A DNA stretch of 64,000 bases from a virus. Shown piece after piece: positions 42,002 through 51,269 of the stretch (positions are counted from its first letter, which is position 1; each line of letters opens with the position of its first letter). The notes under the pieces are model-generated. The model ran no database searches. It had not been told where the DNA came from and saw only the letters and a program-made list of their open reading frames with translations. The stretch lies in IMG/VR virus record IMGVR_UViG_3300037521_000345, positions 1-64,000 of that record. One strand, given 5' to 3'. Position numbers and translations under genes: made by a program.

Positions 42002-43513
42002 GTGCCAGGAGAGTTAGGATTAATTGATTCAGGTATATTGCAGTTTGCTCCAAAGGGAGCTTATTATGAAGGAAAAGATGAGCAATATAATGCCATCAAT
42101 AGCATGTGGGAAAGTCTATTTAAATATGATAGAACTTTATTTTCTTTGCTAATGTTGTTAAATGGAACAGGTTTTGCAAAGGGATCAATGTCTCACATCT
42201 TATTATCGAATCCATTAGAGGAATCCAAACTTCCAGTATTAGATAACCTACCTTCCCATTTTGAGAAGGATATTATAAACTATGCTCTTTATAAGGAGAG
42301 AACTCCAAGAGCATTGAAAAATTTATTAATGTTAACAGGAGCAGAAGGGCACAGTAAAGTTAATAATTCTAGAACAAGAAAAATGATTTTAGAATTTATA
42401 TTCAATCGAGATAATAATAATCTTGATAATCTTGCTGTGAATTATAAAGGCAAACTTCAAACGCTGATTACACATGCTCTTGGAAAACAAGATCTAGCAA
42501 AAATTCTTGGTGGTGACAAAAAATCATTTGAAAAATTCATTGGAAAATATAATAGACATTCTTTTCCTGTAGTTCTTCATATATTCAATATGGATATTCC
42601 AACTGTGGGAGCTTACTTTCCAATGATTGAAAAATATTATAAACTTCGAAACGCAGCACAAGAGAAAAATATTACAGAATTTAAAAAATTAATGAAGGGC
42701 ATGCCAGAAAGAACAGTCATGGGTATGAGGAATTTATATAAAGTTAACATTCCTATATCTGAATTAAAAGATGAAACTACCAAATCACAAAAGGATAGAA
42801 TTCAAGGACAGGCAGCAGCTAAAAGAGCTGGAACAAAGATAGATATTGATTATAAAAAACAAGATATCTATGACTTATTTAAATTTCTATATTTTAAAAT
42901 CAAAAACAATGATGGTGAGGATTTTAATAAAATATTATATGCCATTGATCACGTTGCAGGCAAACTTCCTAAAATAGATATTGGAGAATGTGTAGTAGTT
43001 ATGGATGCTTCACATTCAATGATGGGAAGTGATGAAAGACCAATGCATCCATTTCTAACTGGACTATCTATTACTGCAACTCTCAAAAATATAAGAGAGT
43101 ATATATATGTTGGAGGAGAAACAGCTAAAATGGAAGGTAATGATTTTCCAGAAATTGTAGTTCCTTGCAATAGTACAGATTTATGGAGAGGATTGATCAA
43201 AGCTGTTAAAACAGGTGTTGAAAATATAGTTATCATTTCAGATGGTTATGAAAACACCATCAAAGGAATGTTCAAACACGTATATGATCACTTAAAAAAG
43301 AATGGATATAAGTTCAAAGTAACTCATATCAATCCTGTATTTTCAGCTTCATCTGTTAATGGTTCAACAAGAAAATTAGCAGATGATATTAAATCTATGC
43401 CAGTAGGAAACTATAAGTATTTAGAAACAGAAGTTATTTTTTCTAGACTTGTAGAGGATAAGGAAATGGTTAAAAAAATATTAATCTCAAAATATAGAAA
43501 TTTACTTCAATAA
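42002..43513 (+). CDS. TROVE-vWA protein (Ro60/Rsr-like RNA-binding protein)
   Basis: This 503-residue protein starts at GTG 42002 behind GGAGAT. The first 300 residues are helical-repeat-like, with NGTGFAKGSMSHIL, ERTPRALKNLLML and YKGKLQTLITHALGK segments resembling the TROVE ring. From about 328 a von Willebrand A domain follows, with a MIDAS motif DASHS (335-339), a Thr in NSTDLW and ISDGYEN. Ro60 proteins bind Y RNAs on the outer surface and feed misfolded RNA to exonucleases or act in RNA repair. The seven-unit structured RNA array ends about 100 bases upstream, which strongly supports this reading. The TROVE call is by pattern and context. Confidence 0.65.
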   Translation: MPGELGLIDSGILQFAPKGAYYEGKDEQYNAINSMWESLFKYDRTLFSLLMLLNGTGFAKGSMSHILLSNPLEESKLPVLDNLPSHFEKDIINYALYKERTPRALKNLLMLTGAEGHSKVNNSRTRKMILEFIFNRDNNNLDNLAVNYKGKLQTLITHALGKQDLAKILGGDKKSFEKFIGKYNRHSFPVVLHIFNMDIPTVGAYFPMIEKYYKLRNAAQEKNITEFKKLMKGMPERTVMGMRNLYKVNIPISELKDETTKSQKDRIQGQAAAKRAGTKIDIDYKKQDIYDLFKFLYFKIKNNDGEDFNKILYAIDHVAGKLPKIDIGECVVVMDASHSMMGSDERPMHPFLTGLSITATLKNIREYIYVGGETAKMEGNDFPEIVVPCNSTDLWRGLIKAVKTGVENIVIISDGYENTIKGMFKHVYDHLKKNGYKFKVTHINPVFSASSVNGSTRKLADDIKSMPVGNYKYLETEVIFSRLVEDKEMVKKILISKYRNLLQ

Positions 43514-43530
43514 AGGGAGGATCCAAAAAT

Positions 43531-44502
43531 ATGTCAATATTGAAAACATTAGGATTTACAAATCTTAATGCTGGAACCGTTCAAGTTGTGGATGAAATGA
43601 CAGTAGTGCCCTTAATTAGTGAAGATTTAGGACAAGTTGCTGAACCATTTTCATTGAAATTCAGACGAACAAACACTTATGGTTCCATGATTTATGAGAA
43701 TTTAGATAAGGAATCTCCTGCGATCATTCCCAATAATATTATGGTGAGAGGATTGAGTGCACAGGATCACGCAATGGCAGGATCAGGAGTGGTTAAAGCT
43801 GAAAAATCAAAAACATTCAATAATGCTTGCTGTATTGAATCAAGTCAAGGTGGATATCTAGGTGAAGAAAATAATGAATATGATATCTTGCCTGTTCAGC
43901 TTCGTAAGAAACTTATTCCATTAGATATAAGAAATAAAAAAAGTTATGATAAATTATGGCCAGAAATTACAGCATGGTTGAAAGGTACTATTGATGTATC
44001 TCCTCGTTTCTCAAGTGCCCATCTAAGATATTTCTATGATGATCCTGAAATAAAGAAATCTCTTGAAACATTCTCCGCTGAATTTGAACCTGTATTAAAT
44101 CAAATCGGTGCTATTATATTATTTACAGATAACATTGTTGGTATAGAAGTTATGCCAACTCTTTCACATTGGTATTATTACTGGAAATTATTAATTCGTG
44201 GATGTTATGGAGCTGAATTATTAAGACGTAAAAAATTAAATATAATTAAACCAGCTAAATTGAAACTTCCAAAACTTCCAAAAGATATTGATCAGATATC
44301 TTTAGTTGGCGATACTTATACAGATGGTATTCGTCAAAACATTATTAAAAAATTAGACACTATTAATTTGAAAACAACTTCAACTATTATAGAAAAAGTT
44401 GAAGATATTAATATTATATTATTAAACAGTGAATCAGGTGGTAGCGGTGGAGATTTGATTACTCAAAAAGATAAACCAATATATCTTTCTATAGTGATGT
44501 AA
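43531..44502 (+). CDS. ARPP-1-like protein next to TROVE
   Basis: This 323-residue protein has an N-terminal half with VQVVDEMTVVPLI, LKFRRTNTYGSMIYENLD and NACCIESSQGGYLG. It resembles the ARPP-1 domain (ARG and rhodanese-phosphatase-associated protein), which has been linked computationally to RNA repair and conflict systems. The rest is less conserved, with a Gly/Ser stretch near the end. It follows the TROVE gene by 17 bases, so they are co-expressed. The resemblance is moderate and needs a profile search. Confidence 0.45.
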   Translation: MSILKTLGFTNLNAGTVQVVDEMTVVPLISEDLGQVAEPFSLKFRRTNTYGSMIYENLDKESPAIIPNNIMVRGLSAQDHAMAGSGVVKAEKSKTFNNACCIESSQGGYLGEENNEYDILPVQLRKKLIPLDIRNKKSYDKLWPEITAWLKGTIDVSPRFSSAHLRYFYDDPEIKKSLETFSAEFEPVLNQIGAIILFTDNIVGIEVMPTLSHWYYYWKLLIRGCYGAELLRRKKLNIIKPAKLKLPKLPKDIDQISLVGDTYTDGIRQNIIKKLDTINLKTTSTIIEKVEDINIILLNSESGGSGGDLITQKDKPIYLSIVM

Positions 44503-44669
44503 TGGATAATCAAGAACTTGAGAGACTAATCAAAAAAATAAGGAGAAGATTAGTGGCATTTATACAAAGTCCATCTACTGCTCCTAAAATCATCGTCGCT
44601 ATCGCTCAAGCGTGTGGAATAAAAATCCCACTCGAAGTTGAGAAGAAATACGATTCTAAAGAATCCTAA
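44502..44669 (+). CDS. Small basic protein of 55 residues
   Basis: The ATG at 44502 overlaps the last base of the preceding stop. The product is basic and helical (IKKIRRRLVAFIQSPS) with IIVAIAQACGIKIP in the middle. It ends where the hairpin repeats begin. Tight coupling to the ARPP-1-like gene favours a real gene. No family is recognised. Confidence 0.5.
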   Translation: MDNQELERLIKKIRRRLVAFIQSPSTAPKIIVAIAQACGIKIPLEVEKKYDSKES

Positions 44670-44870
44670 AAGAACCACCCTGATTGTTTCGATGATCTGT
44701 GGTATTCGCTTTTAGTCTTTATGGTTCATATGAACCCTAAAAGACGCACCCCTGTCATTTCGGTGACCTGTGGTATTTGCTTTTAGTTATTAATTTTAGT
44801 TATTAATTTAACTATTATTAAGACTATTAGCAAATACCACAGGTCATTGGAATGGCAGGGGTGCTATTTA
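44665..44870. repeat. Two direct and one inverted copy of a ~50-base hairpin repeat
   Basis: Copies A (44665-44715) and B (44736-44786) are direct repeats, each closed by CTAAAAG/CTTTTAG and enclosing a hairpin. Copy C (44824-44870) is nearly the reverse complement of B. B and C could therefore pair over about 40 bases. A perfect 14-base palindrome GGTTCATATGAACC (44723-44736) lies between A and B. The 248-base gap 44670-44917 holds nothing else I can identify. This could be a regulatory RNA, a strong terminator-like barrier or a small mobile repeat. Confidence 0.65.
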
Positions 44871-44917
44871 ATCTTCTGTTTTGTTGTTCTAAATTTTTTT
44901 ACATTGGGAGCTAATTA

Positions 44918-45517
44918 ATGAGTTTATTAAATGATAGATACATGCGAAGAGTTTCAACTGAAAGATATATTGAACAATTAGGAGCAGAGGTTTATCCTGT
45001 TGCACTTATTAAATTTTTATTAAATAAAAGAAGAATTATGAGTTATTTTTTGGAAGCAATAGATCAAAATTTCAATCCAAAGTTTAAATTCGATTTAGAT
45101 ACCGAGAATTGCGAAGGATGTAAAATGAGAAAAGATGAAGGACTACTTTGTCGCCAACATACATCAATTCGTAGAGTGTTGAATGCTAATTCAGTTGCAT
45201 TTGATTTGGATACATATACTTATCTTTATCAAAATGAAATCTATCGAATGATTGAAAATAAATTAGTAATTATTTACTGTCCACATCCTAAATTAATATC
45301 AGGAGACATAACAGATTCAAAAGTAAGAAGGATAAATCCTATAACAGTTGAGGATCCAAAATTACAAAATCTTCCAATATATAATAAAGTTTGTAATTTT
45401 ATATCATCAGAATTATTAGATGTACATATGAGTTGTTGGTTTAATAATGAATTTACAATAGTGACAATACCCGCAGATAGACATGGGCAAAACTGGTGCC
45501 TGTTTCCAAACAGGTAA
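44918..45517 (+). CDS. Hypothetical Cys-containing protein
   Basis: This 199-residue protein has CEGCKMRKDEGLLCRQH near residues 65-81, a compact set of possible metal ligands; further Cys lie at about 121, 158 and 172. It begins the genes after the hairpin repeats, behind GGGAG. The end of the gene contains CCTGTTT/AAACAGG, which can form a hairpin across the stop. No family is recognised. Confidence 0.55.
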   Translation: MSLLNDRYMRRVSTERYIEQLGAEVYPVALIKFLLNKRRIMSYFLEAIDQNFNPKFKFDLDTENCEGCKMRKDEGLLCRQHTSIRRVLNANSVAFDLDTYTYLYQNEIYRMIENKLVIIYCPHPKLISGDITDSKVRRINPITVEDPKLQNLPIYNKVCNFISSELLDVHMSCWFNNEFTIVTIPADRHGQNWCLFPNR

Positions 45518-45541
45518 AACTTAATAGGAGGAAAGAGAACT

Positions 45542-46498
45542 ATGACTGGATTTGAAGAGTATGGAGAATTACAAGGAGTTGGATTTCAAGGACAAACAGA
45601 ATCAATACCACCAGAAGAAGAATTTTTCAAGAGTATTTACATTGCTGGTATTACAAGAAAGAATCATATTAATATAGAAGAAATAGCAGGTAAAATACAA
45701 ATTAGAGGATTGGAATATAATCTAACTGAAGTTAATATGATTATTACTCATACAAAACCAATACTTGTTAGAGAACCAGAGAAAGGAACTAGAGATATGT
45801 TCTCTTGCTTCTCATATAAGAATGGTCCTGCACCATGGTTTGGAACAACTCAACTTGAAGATGGAAGACCAAGACCTTGTCCTGCAACAGCTTCCGAAAG
45901 AGCTCTCGTTGATTTCTGTGCTCCTTGTAGAGGACAAATTCTTGTTGCAGGAGTTTATTGTAATCCTGATGGAACACCAGCTACAGATTCAGAAGGAAAA
46001 CCCACATTTATATTTCTAAGGGGTAAAGGGGTAAAGTATGGAAATATATCAGGTTATCTTGATGAAATGTATAAATTAGAATTATCTCCTATTTTTGAAC
46101 CTGTTACAGATCAGAGTCAAGAATTTGAAAGAGTAGTTGTGAATAATAAACGTCACGTCACTCGAATTACAATGGGACAAACCACTACAAGATATGGTGA
46201 TAAAAATGTTTTTGTATTAGAAAAAGGTCCTAAATTAGATAATCAATCTGTAATGAATGTATTAGACGTTACTAAAAAGACTATGGAAAAGTTTAATGAA
46301 AAATTTGACTGGAGTAAAAAACGAAAACCAGCAAGACCTGATGGTGTTCTAGCAATGGATGCTCCAGAAACGGATCATACAGCTCCTGATGAATCAAATA
46401 CTGCTGATCCAAAATCTACAGAACAACCTGCTGAAACATCTGCTGAAACACCTCCACCTTCAGAAAAAACATTTAGCTTTGATAAAATTGAGTTTTAA
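45542..46498 (+). CDS. Hypothetical protein, possibly a single-stranded DNA-binding protein
   Basis: This is a 318-residue protein. Residues 20-235 are a mixed beta domain with several Cys, including one in MFSCFSY, one in RPRPCPA and an FCAPC pair, that could bind zinc. A Pro/Thr/Glu-rich disordered tail follows, ending in FSFDKIEF. A zinc-containing core and an acidic tail with hydrophobic end are typical of gp32-like single-stranded DNA-binding proteins. I see no specific OB-fold motif, so this is a weak proposal. Confidence 0.45.
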   Translation: MTGFEEYGELQGVGFQGQTESIPPEEEFFKSIYIAGITRKNHINIEEIAGKIQIRGLEYNLTEVNMIITHTKPILVREPEKGTRDMFSCFSYKNGPAPWFGTTQLEDGRPRPCPATASERALVDFCAPCRGQILVAGVYCNPDGTPATDSEGKPTFIFLRGKGVKYGNISGYLDEMYKLELSPIFEPVTDQSQEFERVVVNNKRHVTRITMGQTTTRYGDKNVFVLEKGPKLDNQSVMNVLDVTKKTMEKFNEKFDWSKKRKPARPDGVLAMDAPETDHTAPDESNTADPKSTEQPAETSAETPPPSEKTFSFDKIEF

Positions 46499-46518
46499 AA
46501 TAGAGAGGAATCATTCTA

Positions 46519-46884
46519 ATGAAAACGTTTGAATTAAAATGTGAATGTGGAATGATAATAAAAGAATTAAGTGTTTCAATTATAAAAAAATATAGATCAG
46601 ATTTTATTATACAAGATGGAATTGGTGATAGAAATGCAGATCGTCTTGTCTCTTTATTTGGAAAAAATTCTTTTTTAGATACTTTCCTCTATGAAGAAGG
46701 TAGAGAATATTTTAGTGGAGGAGTAAATAAAATAATGTATAACTGTAAGATCTGTGGCGAAGTTACAATAAATGAACATGATACTCCAAACATAAATGAT
46801 TTTATTAGAGATTCTGAATTTATATTTTTTGGGGATGATATTAAAGAATTTTCATATGGAAAATTAAAAATAAATAAACTTTAA
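46519..46884 (+). CDS. Hypothetical zinc-ribbon-type protein
   Basis: This 121-residue protein has CECGM near residue 9 and CKICGE near residue 77. The two Cys pairs could form one zinc ribbon with a long inserted helix region. It precedes the MoxR gene by 27 bases. No specific family is recognised. Confidence 0.6.
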   Translation: MKTFELKCECGMIIKELSVSIIKKYRSDFIIQDGIGDRNADRLVSLFGKNSFLDTFLYEEGREYFSGGVNKIMYNCKICGEVTINEHDTPNINDFIRDSEFIFFGDDIKEFSYGKLKINKL

Positions 46885-46911
46885 TTAAACTTTGTATCAA
46901 GGAGAGTTTGA

Positions 46912-48132
46912 ATGCCAAGTCAAAATACCCCAGTACAAGAACAAAAATATTATGAAAAACTAAATATTTCGGTCCTCTCTATTAGTCGAATTAAAGAATT
47001 ACTTAAAGATGATATTAAATCAACTCTGATTTGTTGGCAACAAGGAAGAGATGTTGATAGACAATGCTATCGAATTATTGGACCAGCAGGTGTTGGAAAG
47101 ACTCAAATATGCTATCAAATAGTTGAAGAACTATCAGAAGAAGTGGGTATTCCATTTCAACTTATTATGATAAAAGCTCCCGTTCTATCAAGGGATGATT
47201 TTATAATTCCATTTCCTGTTATTAATAATGGAAATGAAAAATTCAAAATGTTGTATTCAGACTTCGTTCCAGAAGGTGATGATACATATGGTTTGTTTGT
47301 CATAGATGAGTGTGGTCGTGGCGATCATGCATTACAACAATTATTATGGCAAGTTCAAAATGAATATTCAATTCATAGATATGACTTTCCAAAACATTGG
47401 TTTGTTATATCAATTGATAATCCAGATGACTCTGAATATTCAATGGATATTATTGAGGATGCTGCAGGTCTTCGTCGAAATCTTCACGTTTATACAGAAG
47501 TAAGTGCTAAAGATTTTCTTGACTATGCTATTAAAAAAGATTTTCATCCATTTGTCATTGAGTATATTCAGACACATCCAGAAAGAGTTTATGATTGGCA
47601 ATCCCAAAAGGTTGGTGCAGTTTATGCTAATCCTGCAAGTTGGGAAAAGATTTCAGATCATCTCTGGAAAATGGAAATAGCACATGGAAAAATAGATTTT
47701 GATAAGTTTGAACCTAAAGCTTCTGGTTTAATTAACACTAATCAAACTCGATTATTTTTAGAATTTGCAAGAGATAAACGAGATATTAATCCAAAAGATA
47801 TTTTCTATAATTTTAATAAAGTAGAAAAACAGATAAAGAATCTTATTAAAAATAACGATAATTCTAAACTTGGTGAACTAATGACAAGTTTTGGAACCTT
47901 TATGGTTACCACAATGCCTTCCTATCAAAGTGATAATCTAAAAAATGTTATTGAATTTCTATTATTAATGCCTGTTGATACAGCAGCATTGTTTATGTCT
48001 CAAATAGATCAATATGAAAGATCATCAAAATCATTTCAATACATGACAAAACTCCACGTAATATTGACTCAAAAATCACATAAATACAAAAGAGAATTCT
48101 ATGATCCACTGGTTGGACTTGGACTAGAATAA
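46912..48132 (+). CDS. MoxR-type AAA+ ATPase
   Basis: This 406-residue protein has Walker A GPAGVGKT (57-64), Walker B LFVIDECGRG near residue 130, and an inserted segment before the sensor ISIDNPDD, matching MoxR-like AAA+ proteins. These work with vWA-domain partners to remodel proteins, often as metal-insertion or assembly chaperones. The next gene encodes a vWA protein, completing the usual pair. The TROVE gene upstream also ends in a vWA domain, so a functional link is possible. Confidence 0.75.
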   Translation: MPSQNTPVQEQKYYEKLNISVLSISRIKELLKDDIKSTLICWQQGRDVDRQCYRIIGPAGVGKTQICYQIVEELSEEVGIPFQLIMIKAPVLSRDDFIIPFPVINNGNEKFKMLYSDFVPEGDDTYGLFVIDECGRGDHALQQLLWQVQNEYSIHRYDFPKHWFVISIDNPDDSEYSMDIIEDAAGLRRNLHVYTEVSAKDFLDYAIKKDFHPFVIEYIQTHPERVYDWQSQKVGAVYANPASWEKISDHLWKMEIAHGKIDFDKFEPKASGLINTNQTRLFLEFARDKRDINPKDIFYNFNKVEKQIKNLIKNNDNSKLGELMTSFGTFMVTTMPSYQSDNLKNVIEFLLLMPVDTAALFMSQIDQYERSSKSFQYMTKLHVILTQKSHKYKREFYDPLVGLGLE

Positions 48133-48153
48133 AACTAATATAAAGGAGTCAGT

Positions 48154-49434
48154 ATGCCAGGTGAACAAACACACCAACGATTTAAAGAGTTATTTGCAAA
48201 ATTTGTTCTCAAGTATAATTACTGGGGGTATTTGTTTTCCAGAATAAGAAGAAAACCATCTGAAAATATTCCATCCATTATGGGAGTAGCTCCTGAAATG
48301 GATGGAACTATAACTTTATGGTATCATCCTAAGTTAGTTGATGGAACAGATGAAAAGAATCTCACAAAAATTCTTGAGCACGAAGGTATGCATTTATTAA
48401 ATAAACATATAGCAAGATTAATAAGAATTATTGCAGATGAAACAGATATAACTAAATTACATATTAAAATAGATTTATGGAATCTAGCAGCTGATGCTGC
48501 CTCTAATCACCAAGCACAATTTGAAGATGATCTTATTGTAGATGGAGAACCTTGGCCACTTATATTTCCAGCAAGTATAGGACTTCCAGAAAATAAAACT
48601 GCTGAATTTTACTATTATGAGTTATTAAAAAAGAATAAAGACGACATGGAAAAATTTGCAAAGGAAATGAAAAAGATATTTAAAATATTAGATAGTCATT
48701 CAGAATGGTCAAAAGGTTTATCAAAAGCTGGTGATCCAAGCACTTTATCAAGAAAGATAGATAGTTTTATTACAGATATTATAAGAGAATCTGTTAAAAG
48801 TTTTTCAAGAGATAAAGGAAATTTGCCAGCACATATACGTGAGTTAGTTGAGCAAGCATTAGGACCTCCAAAGGTTCCATATTATGCTCTTATTAAAAAA
48901 CTTATTAAAGGAAGCAGATTATCTAAATTCAAAAGGTCACATACAAAAGTTAATCGAAAGAGAGGTTATGTATTTGTAATTGGAACAAAGGATGGTATAC
49001 CAGAAATCTCACCTTTTCCAGGAAGAACTAGAGACTTTACATTCAAAATAGGTATCGTGATTGATACATCAGGAAGTATGACAATAGAATGGATTGCAGA
49101 AGGTCTCTCTGGAGTCAAAAATATATTAGAAAAAGATAGACACTGTCATGTTACAGTGATGCAAGTTGATACAGTAGTTGAAAGTGAGTATCAACCCAAG
49201 AAAATTAGAGATATTAGATTTGAAGCAAAAGGAAGAGGTGGAACAGAATTATATCCTGGTTTGAAAAGATGTAGAGAATTAGAAGTTGATGTCTGCCTAG
49301 TATTTACAGATGGACATTGTGAAAATATAAATACAATACCTCGAAAGTTATTACCAAAAAAAATCATTTGGGTTATAACTCCAAGTGGAAGTCCAGATAA
49401 AATTAATAAAACTGGATATGTAATAAGAATTTAA
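48154..49434 (+). CDS. Metallopeptidase-like and vWA domain protein (DUF2201 type)
   Basis: In this 426-residue protein, the N-terminal part has a zincin-like HEGMH at 76-80, as in the putative metallopeptidase half of DUF2201 proteins. The C-terminal part is a vWA domain with MIDAS DTSGS (304-308), GRGGTELYPG and VFTDG. In bacteria this fusion is the usual partner of MoxR ATPases, and here it follows one by 21 bases. The target of the pair is unknown. Confidence 0.78.
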   Translation: MPGEQTHQRFKELFAKFVLKYNYWGYLFSRIRRKPSENIPSIMGVAPEMDGTITLWYHPKLVDGTDEKNLTKILEHEGMHLLNKHIARLIRIIADETDITKLHIKIDLWNLAADAASNHQAQFEDDLIVDGEPWPLIFPASIGLPENKTAEFYYYELLKKNKDDMEKFAKEMKKIFKILDSHSEWSKGLSKAGDPSTLSRKIDSFITDIIRESVKSFSRDKGNLPAHIRELVEQALGPPKVPYYALIKKLIKGSRLSKFKRSHTKVNRKRGYVFVIGTKDGIPEISPFPGRTRDFTFKIGIVIDTSGSMTIEWIAEGLSGVKNILEKDRHCHVTVMQVDTVVESEYQPKKIRDIRFEAKGRGGTELYPGLKRCRELEVDVCLVFTDGHCENINTIPRKLLPKKIIWVITPSGSPDKINKTGYVIRI

Positions 49435-49463
49435 TAATTATTTAACGGGAGGATTTGGATAGA

Positions 49464-51248
49464 ATGTCAAAATCTTACGATTCTAAAGACATTAGAGTTT
49501 TAGAAGAGCTTGAGCATATTAGGTTGAATCCAAGTATGTATATTGGGTCAACCACGGATCCAACTCACCTCGTTGAAGAAGCAATTGACAATGCTCTCGA
49601 CGAAGCATTGGCAGGTTATGCAACAATTATAGCTGTAAATATTAATACTAAAAAACATATTTGCAGTATATTAGATAATGGAAGGGGCATCCCAATAACA
49701 GAGGATGTCCCTATTATTATTTCATCTAAACTATTCTCGGGAGCGAAGTTTCAAGATAAGAAAACTGCATATGAAATAAGTTCAGGTCTTCATGGTGTTG
49801 GTTTAGTAGCTGTTAATGCTTTGAGCAGTCAGTATAAAATTGAAATATATAGAGATGGTAAGCATGCTATATTCAATTTTAAAAAAGCAAAGTTAAAAAG
49901 TAAAGTAATTGAACCAAATGGAGACTCACCATTTTCAACAAAAATTGAATTTATGCCAGATAAAAAATTCTTTGAAACTTTAATTCCGAATATAGATAGA
50001 ATAAGAAAAAGATTAATCACAGCATCTGCTGAATTGGATAAAAAGATAACATTCATACTACAAGTAGATGATGAGAAAGAAATTATTAAATTAAGTTTAG
50101 AACAGCATTTCCTGGAAAATTGTTTATCAACAGGTGTGGCGCAAACAATATTACTTTTAAATTCTGAACACAAACCAGAAAGATTCAGAATAATGATGGC
50201 ATATGAAAATGGAGGTTCAATATCTCCCAAAGTATTATCATCAGTTAACTTGTTACCAGTAGAAGGAGGAGGGAGTCATGTAAATTGTTTCTATGATTTA
50301 CTTAGAGATTTCTTTACAGCTAAAGCAAAAAAGCTAGATTATAAATTTCAACCCAACGATGTATTATATGGATTGAGAGCATATCTAATGTTGAGTTTAG
50401 TTGAACCAAAATTCTCTGGACAAACAAAAGATAAATTAACAAATAGAAGAGTTTATTTTGATAGGTTTATGAGAGATTGTAAATATCAATTAGAAGTATT
50501 TGCAAATAATAACTCATCAAAGATTAATGAATTTTTAGAGAGATTTCAATCTTATAGAAAAAAACTTGATGCTAAAAAACTATCAATGAATGGAACAGGT
50601 GGAAGAAGAGCATCAACAAAATTTACAAAGCTCAGGGATTGTACAAGTAGAAATGGTGAGTTATTTGTTGTTGAAGGTGATTCAGCAGGAGGTTCAATCA
50701 TTCAAAGTCGAAATCCAAATCTACATGCTGTATTACCATTGAGAGGAAAATCAATTCCAAACGTTACAGTTAAAAAGAATATCCTCAAGAATAAAGAAGT
50801 CGGGGAATTAGTCATGGCAATTGGAGCAGGAATTGGTCCTCACTTTGACATATCTAAAATGAGATATAGTAAAATTATATGTGCTACAGATGCAGATCAT
50901 GATGGAGCACATATTGCTTGTCTATTAACAATGGTTATGGGAATATTATTACCTGATGTTATTAAAGAGGGAAGATACTATATAGCACAAACTCCACTAT
51001 TTGCAATCAATGAGAAGAAAGCATTTATTCCATTATGGTCAGAAGAAGAATTAGAAAAAGCAAGAACAGCGGGAAGAACTATTCAAAGATATAAAGGATT
51101 AGGTGAGATGAATCCTGCAGAATTAAAGATAAGTTTATTAGATGAAGCTACAAGAAATCTAACTCGAGTTGAATACAGTCATGATATTGAATCTTTAATT
51201 AAACTATTTTCGAGCGCTGAAGAAAAAAGAAAGTTGGTAACTAGATAA
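49464..51248 (+). CDS. 39: Type II topoisomerase ATPase subunit (GyrB/T4 gp39-like)
   Basis: In this 594-residue protein, GHKL ATPase motifs are EAIDNALDEA, DNGRGIP and LHGVGLVAVNAL. The TOPRIM half has EGDSAGG and DADHDGAHI, followed by QRYKGLGEMNP. Together with the A subunit at 53992 it passes one DNA duplex through another to relieve supercoils. I place the start at ATG 49464; a TTG at 49455 is too close to the GGGAGG site. It is shorter than GyrB, as T4 gp39 is. Confidence 0.9.
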   Translation: MSKSYDSKDIRVLEELEHIRLNPSMYIGSTTDPTHLVEEAIDNALDEALAGYATIIAVNINTKKHICSILDNGRGIPITEDVPIIISSKLFSGAKFQDKKTAYEISSGLHGVGLVAVNALSSQYKIEIYRDGKHAIFNFKKAKLKSKVIEPNGDSPFSTKIEFMPDKKFFETLIPNIDRIRKRLITASAELDKKITFILQVDDEKEIIKLSLEQHFLENCLSTGVAQTILLLNSEHKPERFRIMMAYENGGSISPKVLSSVNLLPVEGGGSHVNCFYDLLRDFFTAKAKKLDYKFQPNDVLYGLRAYLMLSLVEPKFSGQTKDKLTNRRVYFDRFMRDCKYQLEVFANNNSSKINEFLERFQSYRKKLDAKKLSMNGTGGRRASTKFTKLRDCTSRNGELFVVEGDSAGGSIIQSRNPNLHAVLPLRGKSIPNVTVKKNILKNKEVGELVMAIGAGIGPHFDISKMRYSKIICATDADHDGAHIACLLTMVMGILLPDVIKEGRYYIAQTPLFAINEKKAFIPLWSEEELEKARTAGRTIQRYKGLGEMNPAELKISLLDEATRNLTRVEYSHDIESLIKLFSSAEEKRKLVTR

Positions 51249-51269
51249 AACAACAAAGGAGAATAAAAA

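Noticed and set aside
44880-44891. Minus-strand copy of the class B promoter box (reverse of TTAGAACAAC)
   Set aside because: It matches only partly and no minus-strand gene lies downstream of it.
45495-45515. Hairpin CCTGTTT/AAACAGG at the end of the 199-residue gene as a terminator
   Set aside because: No run of T follows and the next gene begins shortly after, so termination is unlikely.
49829-50230. 133-codon minus-strand frame inside the topoisomerase gene
   Set aside because: It lies wholly inside a strongly conserved GyrB-type gene and has no ribosome binding site of its own.
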